Program-made: the position numbers and the translations under genes | Virus record (IMG/VR): IMGVR_UViG_3300011113_000486 | Location: 1 to 31,419 of that record | Strand: one strand, 5' to 3' | DNA from: a virus | DNA length: 31,419 nucleotides | Notes under the pieces: generated by a model | What the model was told of the DNA's origin: nothing | Database searches by the model: none | Seen by the model: the letters and a program-made list of their open reading frames with translations, nothing else | Shown here: one piece after another, positions 24,175 through 31,110 of the stretch | Position numbering within the stretch: the stretch's first letter is position 1 | Layout of the letters: the number at the start of each line of letters is the position of its first letter

Positions 24175-24861
24175 TTAGGCAGTATATCGTGAATTTGGTT
24201 CCATTGCAAACCAATATGTAAGATTTAGATTTTCATTATCAAATTGAGCAGCAACATTCTTGGCAAATGCAATTTCATAATCACCTGCAAGAAGTCGAAT
24301 ATTTTCCATCTTAAAATTCAATTCGAATTCAGCACCATCAGCATTACCTTCAAGTTCTACCTTATAACTATTACTAGTTGGATCTTTTAGATCACAAATA
24401 ATTGCATAGATGATCGTTCCATCACTTTGGAATGAGAGATCAGGTAATTGAAGAACTGAAGAAATACGTTGAAGTTCATTAAACATTCCTTCACTAATTC
24501 TTGTTCGAACAGTTGCTGGAGGCATATTTACAGACTTAGTTGGATACGTAAGAAGCCTTGGTTCTGAGTAAAAATAATTCACAACTGAATTATTTGGTCC
24601 AATAATACGGACACTCTTTTCTCCAAACTCAAATTGAGGATTGCTGAATAGACTAATAACTCCAAGAAACTTATTCAGATCCCAGATACCAAATTCAACA
24701 TCAAATGTTTCTTCGATGACTGCTTCACCCATACCGCTCTTTGATGGGGTAATTGTCTTAATTACATTTCATGGTTTAACAAGAATATTTGAATTCATGT
24801 TAGCGAAATTCTTAAGAATGGACAGTGTTGTTTTGCTAATTGTAATTGCTGTAGATGTCAT
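24175..24861 (-). CDS. 45: Sliding clamp gp45, reading frame interrupted by an in-frame TGA at codon 31
   Basis: From the ATG at 24861 the frame reads MTSTAITISKTTLSILKNFA, then NMNSNILVKP, a TGA, NVIKTITPSKSGMGEA, and on through DVEFGIWDLNKFLGVISLF to the TAA at 24175. Counting the TGA as one residue gives 228 aa, the length of T4 gp45. The opening matches the T4 helix (LSKDTTALLKNFATINSGI). Family members carry Gly where the TGA sits, so one G-to-T change (GGA to TGA) explains it. The part after the TGA, from an in-frame ATG at 24732, is a 185-codon ORF lacking the first helix and strand of the clamp. gp45 is the replication processivity ring and is also needed for late transcription. Confidence 0.93.
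24769..24771 (-). other. In-frame TGA codon within the sliding clamp gene
   Basis: The plus strand has tca here, in the frame of gp45. Codons on both sides encode conserved clamp sequence (ILVKP before, NVIKT after), so the frame is intact apart from this codon. TGA ends at least seven other genes in the window, so it is a normal stop in this genome. A short inverted repeat (GTAATT, 5-base loop, AATTAC) begins 3 bases after the codon. It may be incidental. Confidence 0.9.
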
Positions 24862-24869
24862 ATGTACTC

Positions 24870-24898
24870 ATTATATAAGATTTATTCGAACTCGTCAA
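24870..24898 (-). promoter_or_regulatory. Sigma70-like promoter directly upstream of gene 45
   Basis: The minus strand has TTGACG (24893-24898), a 17-base spacer and TATAAT (24870-24875). That is five of six and six of six matches with ideal spacing. The -35 lies inside the end of the upstream 60-aa gene. Transcription would begin about 24863-24861, essentially at the ATG of gene 45. Confidence 0.6.
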
Positions 24899-25064
24899 GA
24901 TCATCTTCATCAAGATGTTCATAATCTCCATCAACGTAACTTCTAAGTTTATTTTTAAAATCATTACGTTCTGAAGCACGTTCTTTATCTTTTACTCTAC
25001 GATCTATATTTTTGGTTGTGTGTTTATGTTCACCTTTACCATTACGATCTCTATTTTTCGACAT
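24882..25064 (-). CDS. Small highly charged conserved phage protein (60 aa)
   Basis: I chose the ATG at 25064 because TAGGAGTAAAC precedes it. A longer in-frame ATG at 25088 lies inside the previous gene and has no such site. The protein begins MSKNRDRNGKGEHKHTTKNI and is strongly basic for 40 residues. It ends in an acidic tail (DEDDLDEFE). A similar small gene sits between 45 and 46 in marine T4-like phages, as far as I recall. The basic head could bind nucleic acid or RNA polymerase. It occupies the site of T4 rpbA, but I see no RpbA similarity. Confidence 0.75.
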   Translation of the reverse strand: MSKNRDRNGKGEHKHTTKNIDRRVKDKERASERNDFKNKLRSYVDGDYEHLDEDDLDEFE

Positions 25065-25072
25065 GTTTACTC

Positions 25073-25396
25073 CTAAAACTCTACCCAATGATAACCATTG
25101 TTATCTTTAATCCTGGTATATACGATACCAGTTGTGATATCTAACCACCTATCTCCTTCATTTGAATCCTGTGGTTCTATATCTGTTCTAAAAAATTTAC
25201 TTTCCTCTTCAAATATTTTCCAATATTTTACATCAGTTCCAGGTATTATATCCTTGAATGATGTTACTGCAATATATTTTTTGCCATTATATTCAACTAC
25301 ATCACCAGTAAAATAATTATTAATACGACCATTAGGATCATATTTTTTATATTTACCTTTAAAGTTTATATTTTCTGGAATAAATTCTGATGCCAT
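25073..25396 (-). CDS. Small protein with a fibre- or carbohydrate-binding-like domain (107 aa)
   Basis: The sequence INNYFTGDVVEYNGKKYIAV, then PGTDVKYWKIF, has the layout of CBM5/12-type modules (aromatic, G-D-x-V-x-Y-x-G-K-x-Y-x-A, then a Trp). The C-terminal NEGDRWLDITTGIVYTRI, then HWVEF, resembles the 'G-D-x-W-x-D-x-x-T-G-x-x-Y' motif of phage virion proteins. The ATG overlaps the TAA of gene 46 (TAATG), so translation is coupled. A virion- or glycan-type domain inside a replication operon is unexpected. The function is unknown. Confidence 0.75.
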   Translation of the reverse strand: MASEFIPENINFKGKYKKYDPNGRINNYFTGDVVEYNGKKYIAVTSFKDIIPGTDVKYWKIFEEESKFFRTDIEPQDSNEGDRWLDITTGIVYTRIKDNNGYHWVEF

Positions 25397-27105
25397 TAGA
25401 TCATCTTACTGAAATTATTTTTCTTTTCGAAACTTACAACGTTATTAAATTTATCTACGATTTGATCTGCTTTATGACTGATAACAAATACGTTTGAATT
25501 TACTCCCAATGTATTTAGTAATTTCATTACTTCGTCTGTACCTACAGAATCTAAGGATGAATCAAAAACTTCATCAAGAATTAATAAATTACAGTTAACG
25601 CTATTTTTTAGTTTAGCTATATCTCTCCATGATAACAATAGTGATAAATCAATTCTCATTTTTTCACCTTCGCTAAAATTCATATAAGAAAATTCATCTC
25701 TATTTCTACTTTTTATAGTTTCTTGAAAATTTTCATCTAGATAAAAATGAATAAAGAAATCCATAGCTTTCAAATACTTATTAATATTTTTATTCATAGA
25801 CGGAAGATAATGTTTAATAATTTTAGCTTTAACTCCGCTATCTTTAAGAATATCTGATATTTGTTCCAATTGGATATATTCTTCTTTTTTAGATTCTTTT
25901 TCTTCTTCTAATATTTTTAATGCTATTTGATATTCATTTAAATTTCTTTTTTCAGCATCAATATCAATTTGATCATTTACTGTCTTTTGAAGTTTAAGAC
26001 GAGAATGATCTATAGACATATTAATAATAGCAATTTGATTTTTTAAATCTTTAATTTTACCATCTAAAATATTATTTTGTTTTAATTTATTTTTAATTAA
26101 ATTAATAGAGTTTGATAATGATTCTATTTCTTTTTCAAATGTTTCGTTTGCTTCTTTGAATTGTTCAATATTTTTTTCGATTTCTTGTATATTTTTTTCT
26201 TTAGTTTCTTGAGTGATTTTACCTTTACATTTTGAACAATTTTCTTCTTTTTCATAAAAATCTTTTTCTTCTACAGCAGTAGATAATTTTAACGTGATCT
26301 GTGCAGTAAATTTTTGAAATTTAATTAGTTCTTTTTCTGATAATGATAATTCACTCTCATCTACTACTTGTTTATTATTTTCAAATTCTTGAATTTGATT
26401 ATTTAAATCATATATTGATTCTTCATTATTTTTTATAAATGCATTTATTTCATTTATTTCATCATCTGTCAAACCTATTGTTTTATTAATTATCTTCTTT
26501 TGATATTCTATCTTTTGTTTTTGATTTTCAATCTTATTAGTAATATCTCTCAGATTTTCTTTACTAAGTAGAATTTTACCTTTAAGTAATGTATTCATAT
26601 TTGTGAATACATTGATATCTAAAATATTTTCAATAACTGCTCTTCTATCGGCTGCACTTAATTGCATAAATGGAACAAAGGACGAACTACCAAGTATTAC
26701 TACTTGCGTAAACGTCTTATAATTCATTTTTATAATTTGTTGTTCTAACACATCTTGATAATCTGATGTTTTTGCATCTTGATTTATCAATTTATTATTT
26801 TTTATAATTTCAAATAATTTTGGCCCTAAACCACGTCGAATTACATACTCGTCAGTTCCTATAGAAAAATATAATTCTACTAAACAATCTTTAGTATTGA
26901 TTGAATTTTGTAGTTGTGGAATGTTAATTTTTCTAAAAGGTTTTCCGAATAACGCAAAAGTAATAGAATCTAATAGTGCAAATGATTTACCACTACCATT
27001 TTTTCCACATACTAAGGTTGTAGGTGACTTTACGAGATCAATTTCAGTAAATTTATTACCAAATGATCCAAAATTCTTAAACTTTACTTTCTTGAATATT
27101 ATCAT
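25396..27105 (-). CDS. 46: gp46, Rad50/SbcC-like recombination nuclease ATPase (569 aa)
   Basis: The length is close to T4 gp46 (560). The N-terminal ATPase half has Walker A GKNGSGKS (34-41) and LDSITFALFGKPF. A long coiled coil runs from about 170 to 440 and is broken at C290-S-K-C293, the zinc-hook CxxC. The C-terminal half has the ABC signature FSEGEK (about 477-482), Walker B LLILDEVFD (about 507-515) and an H-loop SHKAD. With gp47 it resects DNA ends for recombination-dependent replication. The start overlaps the 41-aa ORF by 29 bases. Confidence 0.96.
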   Translation of the reverse strand: MIIFKKVKFKNFGSFGNKFTEIDLVKSPTTLVCGKNGSGKSFALLDSITFALFGKPFRKINIPQLQNSINTKDCLVELYFSIGTDEYVIRRGLGPKLFEIIKNNKLINQDAKTSDYQDVLEQQIIKMNYKTFTQVVILGSSSFVPFMQLSAADRRAVIENILDINVFTNMNTLLKGKILLSKENLRDITNKIENQKQKIEYQKKIINKTIGLTDDEINEINAFIKNNEESIYDLNNQIQEFENNKQVVDESELSLSEKELIKFQKFTAQITLKLSTAVEEKDFYEKEENCSKCKGKITQETKEKNIQEIEKNIEQFKEANETFEKEIESLSNSINLIKNKLKQNNILDGKIKDLKNQIAIINMSIDHSRLKLQKTVNDQIDIDAEKRNLNEYQIALKILEEEKESKKEEYIQLEQISDILKDSGVKAKIIKHYLPSMNKNINKYLKAMDFFIHFYLDENFQETIKSRNRDEFSYMNFSEGEKMRIDLSLLLSWRDIAKLKNSVNCNLLILDEVFDSSLDSVGTDEVMKLLNTLGVNSNVFVISHKADQIVDKFNNVVSFEKKNNFSKMI

Positions 27106-27202
27106 TGTCTAATATCTTTTCTGGAACAATCATTGAACGAAATATTGGCTTTGTATCTTCATCTTTTCTGAATATAAATTCATCTGCTGGTATTTCTTTC
27201 AT
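27077..27202 (-). CDS. Small ORF between genes 47 and 46 (41 aa)
   Basis: The ATG at 27202 overlaps the TGA of gene 47 in the usual ATGA form, and the frame runs 41 codons to a TAA at 27077, crossing the start of gene 46 by 29 bases. The protein begins MKEIPADEFIFRKDEDTKPI. It is acidic at the front with FRSMIVPEKI in the middle. The coupled overlaps on both sides and the sharing of otherwise empty space between two paired genes suggest that it is real. It resembles nothing I can name. T4 also has small ORFs (46.1 and 46.2) in this place. Confidence 0.65.
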   Translation of the reverse strand: MKEIPADEFIFRKDEDTKPIFRSMIVPEKILDNDNIQESKV

Positions 27203-28239
27203 AATGTCATACTCTCCATATAAAGTTCTTTTACAAGCATCTTTATTTTGTCTTTATTTAAGATATTTTCATTTGAATCTATCTCAGATGCAATAATACT
27301 AATAGTATCTTGTGTAATATCTACTTCATTTTCATCAGTAGCATTATTTTCAAAATCTTCAATAATAGTTAATTCTTGCAATTCGCAGGAATTTAAAATA
27401 TCAATATAAGAATCAAATAATTTAGGTTTCTTTTTATTTAATACAATTAATTTTACGTGGGTATTTTTCAGTGCATTTAAATCTGCTTTTTCAAATCCAT
27501 TTACATCATCATATTTTATGATATGAAAAACTTTTCTTGCATTTTCAATAAATTCTAATTCTCTTGTATCTGTATCTAATACCGTAAATCCCTTTTTTGA
27601 ATTTACATCACCAAAATTTAATTCGTATTGTGTTCCAAGATAATAAATATTACCTTTTGATTGTCTTAAATGAAAATGTCCAGATAAAACTTTATCAAAT
27701 TTACTAAACATCTCAGAATCAGATCCAGAAGAATGGCGAATATTTGTAACTACTTCGAATCCATTGATTTCGAAATGCCCAACAAGAATAGAAGAAGATG
27801 TACTCTGAAGGAAATCCAAGCTTTCATTTTCGTTATCATGTGTAATCCATGGCACTATGCCAATTTTTAAAGTATCAAACTGAAGTTCAATAGGTTTATC
27901 ATATAATACTATATTATTAGAATCACAAAATAATTCTTTAATAGAATTTATATTATTTGTGTTCTTATAAAATGTATCGTGATTACCCAACGTAATGTGT
28001 AATTTTATATCATTTTTAGAAAAAAATCTTATAAATCTCTCACGAACTTGATGCAAAGTATTAAAATTCACATACTTGCGTCTATCCATAAGATCTCCCA
28101 TATGAATAACATTTTTTATGTTATTTTTAAGAAGATATGGAAAAAATTGTTCTTCAAAGAATTTAAGAGATTCTTCTAAAAAGAACTGTGAGTCATTTTT
28201 ATGACCAAAATGTGTATCTGAAATTATTGCTAGTTTCAC
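27199..28239 (-). CDS. 47: gp47, Mre11/SbcD-like nuclease subunit (346 aa)
   Basis: The metallophosphoesterase motifs are in order: ISDTHFGHKND (D8, H10), HMGDLMDRRK (about 47-55), TLGNHDTF (about 83-90), VGHFE and SGHFHLRQ. The length agrees with T4 gp47 (339). The start codon is GTG at 28239, and its GTGA overlaps the TGA stop of gene 55. It works with gp46 as the end-processing exonuclease in phage recombination and host DNA breakdown. Confidence 0.96.
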   Translation of the reverse strand: MKLAIISDTHFGHKNDSQFFLEESLKFFEEQFFPYLLKNNIKNVIHMGDLMDRRKYVNFNTLHQVRERFIRFFSKNDIKLHITLGNHDTFYKNTNNINSIKELFCDSNNIVLYDKPIELQFDTLKIGIVPWITHDNENESLDFLQSTSSSILVGHFEINGFEVVTNIRHSSGSDSEMFSKFDKVLSGHFHLRQSKGNIYYLGTQYELNFGDVNSKKGFTVLDTDTRELEFIENARKVFHIIKYDDVNGFEKADLNALKNTHVKLIVLNKKKPKLFDSYIDILNSCELQELTIIEDFENNATDENEVDITQDTISIIASEIDSNENILNKDKIKMLVKELYMESMTL

Positions 28240-28778
28240 TGTTTCTTACGTTTTCTTTTTTTAGGTTGTGTTTCTTGTTCTAATTTTTGAATATCATTTT
28301 CAGACAAATAAAAGTTTTTTTGTAAAAATTCTGCAAATGTAGCTGATTCGTTATTTTCTTTCAACCACTCTGAAAATTTAGCATCAATATTATGCATTTC
28401 TAAACATTTAAATTTAATATATGCCTGCTTTTTTTCTTTTTCTATTCGTCGTAAGAATGCAAAATAAATTATTTGAGTAAAATATGAGAAAGGGTTTTTA
28501 GACTTCGTATCATCAAAATTATGTGCATATTGCAAACAATTTTCAACACCATCACTTATCATATCCTCACGAAATGGATAATTAATAAAATTTGGTCTTT
28601 GAGATAGATGTTCGGCAATCTTCATAAAGCATTCTCCAATATAATTTGTAACTGGAGGAATTTGTTGCTTCTTCTTTAATGCTTTATTTACTATTTTTTT
28701 CCAAGAATTCATCTCTTTTAAGAATTCTTCATTATTTATATAATGTTTTAATTTTTTATCTGGTTTTATATTTTCCAT
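28236..28778 (-). CDS. 55: gp55, late-transcription sigma factor (180 aa)
   Basis: The core (FREDMISDGVENCLQYAHNF, then NPFSYFTQIIYFAFLRRIEK) matches sigma region 2 of T4 gp55, and the C-terminus is very basic (KKRKRKKQ). gp55 directs host RNA polymerase to TATAAATA late promoters. I prefer the ATG at 28778 over the upstream ATG at 28793. The shorter form MENIKPDKKLKHYINNEEFL lines up with the T4 start, and the upstream ATG lies between the -35 and -10 boxes of an apparent promoter. The length then nears T4's 185. Neither start has a good ribosome binding site. Confidence 0.93.
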   Translation of the reverse strand: MENIKPDKKLKHYINNEEFLKEMNSWKKIVNKALKKKQQIPPVTNYIGECFMKIAEHLSQRPNFINYPFREDMISDGVENCLQYAHNFDDTKSKNPFSYFTQIIYFAFLRRIEKEKKQAYIKFKCLEMHNIDAKFSEWLKENNESATFAEFLQKNFYLSENDIQKLEQETQPKKRKRKKQ

Positions 28779-28784
28779 ATCATC

Positions 28785-28812
28785 ATTATACATGATTTTA
28801 AGATTCTTTCAA
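28785..28812 (-). promoter_or_regulatory. Sigma70-like promoter at the start of gene 55
   Basis: The minus strand has TTGAAA (28807-28812), a 16-base spacer and TATAAT (28785-28790), just downstream of a strong terminator. The start point would fall about 28778, the preferred ATG of gene 55. This gives the 55-47-46 unit its own promoter. Confidence 0.6.
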
Positions 28813-28820
28813 TATTATTT

Positions 28821-28849
28821 TAATAAAAATGTCAAGATTGCTCTTGACA
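28821..28849 (-). terminator. Rho-independent terminator between the Sm-like gene and gene 55
   Basis: On the minus strand there is an 8-bp perfect stem (TGTCAAGA with TCTTGACA), a GCAA tetraloop and then TTTTTATTA. It lies about 65 bases after the TAA of the upstream gene. It separates the uvsY-uvsW unit from the 55-47-46 unit. The 64 bases between that stop and the hairpin contain nothing else I can recognise. Confidence 0.88.
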
Positions 28850-28913
28850 CATTTCTATAGAATAATTATAATTACTTTGTCTGGTATAAGGAAGACTAGG
28901 TTTCTTAAAGAAC

Positions 28914-29630
28914 TTATAGATAATCATCTGACTTTGGATCTGGATTCCAATCACTAAAACGATTACCAAAATCTTTGTGATTCTTTTCATCACCAGTAAA
29001 CTTTGCTTTTTTCTTTACCTCATCAATCATAATTTGGAGCATTTCTGGTTCAAGTATACCAGAAGAAATAAGATTCATAATTGCTTCTGGTGGTATAACC
29101 ATATTTAGGTAAATCATAGGACGCTCCTGAAGTTCCTTTGGAATCATATTAGCAGAATCATCAGATTTACGCTTACGACGCTTCTTGCGTCGTTTTTTAC
29201 TTCTCTCATATTCTTCATATGGGGTTTCATCCTCATATGGCATTTCTTCTTCATATTTTGTAGAATTTATCATTTGATCAACAATATTATCTACATCTTT
29301 CATGAACTGTTCTAATTCTTTTTGATCAAGTTCATTCTGCATTTTTAAATCATTTTCATTCTTTTCTTTTTCTAAAGTGTAATGTTGAACACACTTTTTA
29401 CTCGCATCTGTCATAGCCACGACTCTATCTTTATATAAATCAATGGTTTTAACATCACTATTATTCAACCAATCTTTCATGAAAGTAACATCTACGGTAT
29501 TTCCATTTGGATCAGTCATAGTTGATGTTAAAAAAACCATTGGATTATTTATTGTATATTTGTCGGAGTTTTCATGAACATCAGCGATTAATTCTTCACC
29601 GTTGCTAAGTTTTATTATTTTGCAATTCAT
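28914..29630 (-). CDS. Sm-like-domain protein with charged C-terminal region (238 aa)
   Basis: Residues 1-80 (CKIIKLSNGEELIADVHE, then YTINNPMVFLTST) follow the Sm/Hfq-like beta-barrel pattern of 'I-x-L-x-x-G-E-E-x-I-A-x-V ... I-x-N-P'. A helical acidic stretch follows (about 84-142), then a dense basic cluster at 144-155 (KKRRKKRRKRK), then a C-terminal domain with MVIPPEAIMNLISSGILEPE. A perfect TAGGAGG precedes the ATG at 29630. Similar proteins occur beside uvsW in marine T4-like phages, to my recollection. RNA or DNA binding is plausible but untested. Confidence 0.78.
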   Translation of the reverse strand: MNCKIIKLSNGEELIADVHENSDKYTINNPMVFLTSTMTDPNGNTVDVTFMKDWLNNSDVKTIDLYKDRVVAMTDASKKCVQHYTLEKEKNENDLKMQNELDQKELEQFMKDVDNIVDQMINSTKYEEEMPYEDETPYEEYERSKKRRKKRRKRKSDDSANMIPKELQERPMIYLNMVIPPEAIMNLISSGILEPEMLQIMIDEVKKKAKFTGDEKNHKDFGNRFSDWNPDPKSDDYL

Positions 29631-29638
29631 TATGCCTC

Positions 29639-31108
29639 CTATAAGCGAATGTTTTTAATACTATATGTAAACTTCTCTTTAGTATATAGTTCTATACGTT
29701 CATCCATATGACGTAAGGTATGATTTCTGTAGGATTTCCAACTCAAATTATCACCAATATCGAAAACCAAAGCCTTATCCTTCCTATCTGATTTACGAAG
29801 TCCTCTACCTATAGACTGAAGGATGCGTACTACAGATTTTGAGGGAGAAGCAAATATAATAGCATTTATATTTTTAATGTTTATTCCTGTACTACAAGTA
29901 CCATATGAAGCAACTAATAAGCTATTTGAATGTTTATCTACTATGTTTCGTATTAGTTCTCTTTGTTCAATATCAGTTTTACCATAGATCATAAACACAT
30001 CTTTTTTCTTCATTGAATTTAATTGATTAAATAATCGTATACCATGTTTTTCTACATAATTGAATAGAACAAGAACATTACCATCAAGGCTATTTGCTAG
30101 ATTACATATAAAATCATTTCTTTTTTTATTTAAAATAATCCACTCAATCTCACTTTGATAACTACATTTTTTAATTTCTTGATAATCTTTAATATCATAA
30201 TTTAAAAGAATAGAATTAATTGTAAGAGTTGATAGTATCTTATCATCCATTAAATTTTTTGTTGTTGTTACTGAAAAACATCTTCCAAACAATCCTTCAA
30301 TCATTAATTTATGTGCTTGTGTGTTATCTAGAGTACCTGTTGTTCCAGTTCTAAATATAGAAAATTTACATTTTTTCATCATTGAACTTAATGATTTTGC
30401 TTTATATAGATGAACTTCATCCCCAAACACACCATAAAAATTTTTAAAAAATATATCTGATTCTTTGTAAATACTCTGCCATGTAGATATCACAATTCTT
30501 CTAGTTACTTCTTTTGATTTTCCCTGAAATATTGTATGTATTTGTCTTAATATATTTTTATCATGATTGCAGTAATCAGCAAAATCTCCTGCCATTTGGG
30601 TTACTAAACCTGTAGTCGGAACTATAATTAAATATTTACTTTCTTTATAGTGCTCAAGAAGAAATCTCAGTATAAGATATATTATTAATGACTTACCTGA
30701 GCCAGTAGGAGACAGTAGAAGACTTCTATTTTTAGTAAGTGCGTGTATTACACCTTCGATTTGGTGAGCGTGTGGAATGATTTCTTTGCCATTAGAATAA
30801 ATTTTTTGATTTAATAGCCATTCTCTAATTTGGGGTTCTGTTATTTTTTGAAGTTCTATTCCGGTTATTTCATACTTATACAAACGATCTTCACAAAATT
30901 TGATGATATAATCAAGTAATCCAACATAAATTGTCTGTGATGCAAGATTAAAAAGCTTGATTGTTCCATCCCATCGTTTCTTTTTATATGCAGGTGTAAA
31001 CTGGTGATTAGGAACTTTAAATGTAAAAAATCCAGACAATTCCTTCGCAATTGAAGGTTCACAGTCGATCTTTAAATATACTTCATCGACTTTATGAATT
31101 TTTAACAT
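29639..31108 (-). CDS. uvsW: UvsW RNA-DNA/DNA helicase (489 aa)
   Basis: The N-terminal domain (YLKIDCEPSIAKELSGFFTF, then KKRWDGTIKLFN) aligns with T4 UvsW (RIDCEESTFHELRDFFSF, NWDGRIRL). The superfamily 2 motifs follow: SPTGSGKS (133-140), DEVH (230-233), TGTTGT (254-259) and QSIGRGLRK near 431. Length and layout equal T4 UvsW (about 500). UvsW unwinds R-loops and branched DNA, and so shifts the phage from origin-dependent to recombination-dependent replication. The start follows the uvsY stop by 2 bases. Confidence 0.96.
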   Translation of the reverse strand: MLKIHKVDEVYLKIDCEPSIAKELSGFFTFKVPNHQFTPAYKKKRWDGTIKLFNLASQTIYVGLLDYIIKFCEDRLYKYEITGIELQKITEPQIREWLLNQKIYSNGKEIIPHAHQIEGVIHALTKNRSLLLSPTGSGKSLIIYLILRFLLEHYKESKYLIIVPTTGLVTQMAGDFADYCNHDKNILRQIHTIFQGKSKEVTRRIVISTWQSIYKESDIFFKNFYGVFGDEVHLYKAKSLSSMMKKCKFSIFRTGTTGTLDNTQAHKLMIEGLFGRCFSVTTTKNLMDDKILSTLTINSILLNYDIKDYQEIKKCSYQSEIEWIILNKKRNDFICNLANSLDGNVLVLFNYVEKHGIRLFNQLNSMKKKDVFMIYGKTDIEQRELIRNIVDKHSNSLLVASYGTCSTGINIKNINAIIFASPSKSVVRILQSIGRGLRKSDRKDKALVFDIGDNLSWKSYRNHTLRHMDERIELYTKEKFTYSIKNIRL

Positions 31109-31110
31109 TA

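Noticed and set aside
24749-24765. Stem-loop after the clamp TGA as a dedicated readthrough signal
   Set aside because: It is only 6 A/T-rich base pairs and lies in codons that encode expected clamp sequence, so it may be incidental.
24769-24771. Alternative genetic code with TGA read as Gly or Trp
   Set aside because: TGA closes many genes at natural ends, several with ATGA or GTGA overlaps (for example 15818, 20021, 20854, 22403, 27199 and 28236). Only one internal TGA was found in a recognisable gene.
28733-28740. TATAAATA on the minus strand inside gene 55
   Set aside because: It lies within conserved coding sequence with no gene start nearby. Several chance matches are expected in DNA this AT-rich.
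28894-28911. Possible hairpin GTTTCTTAAAGAAC after the Sm-like gene
   Set aside because: The inverted repeat is imperfect and has no T-run. The strong terminator is the one at 28821-28849.
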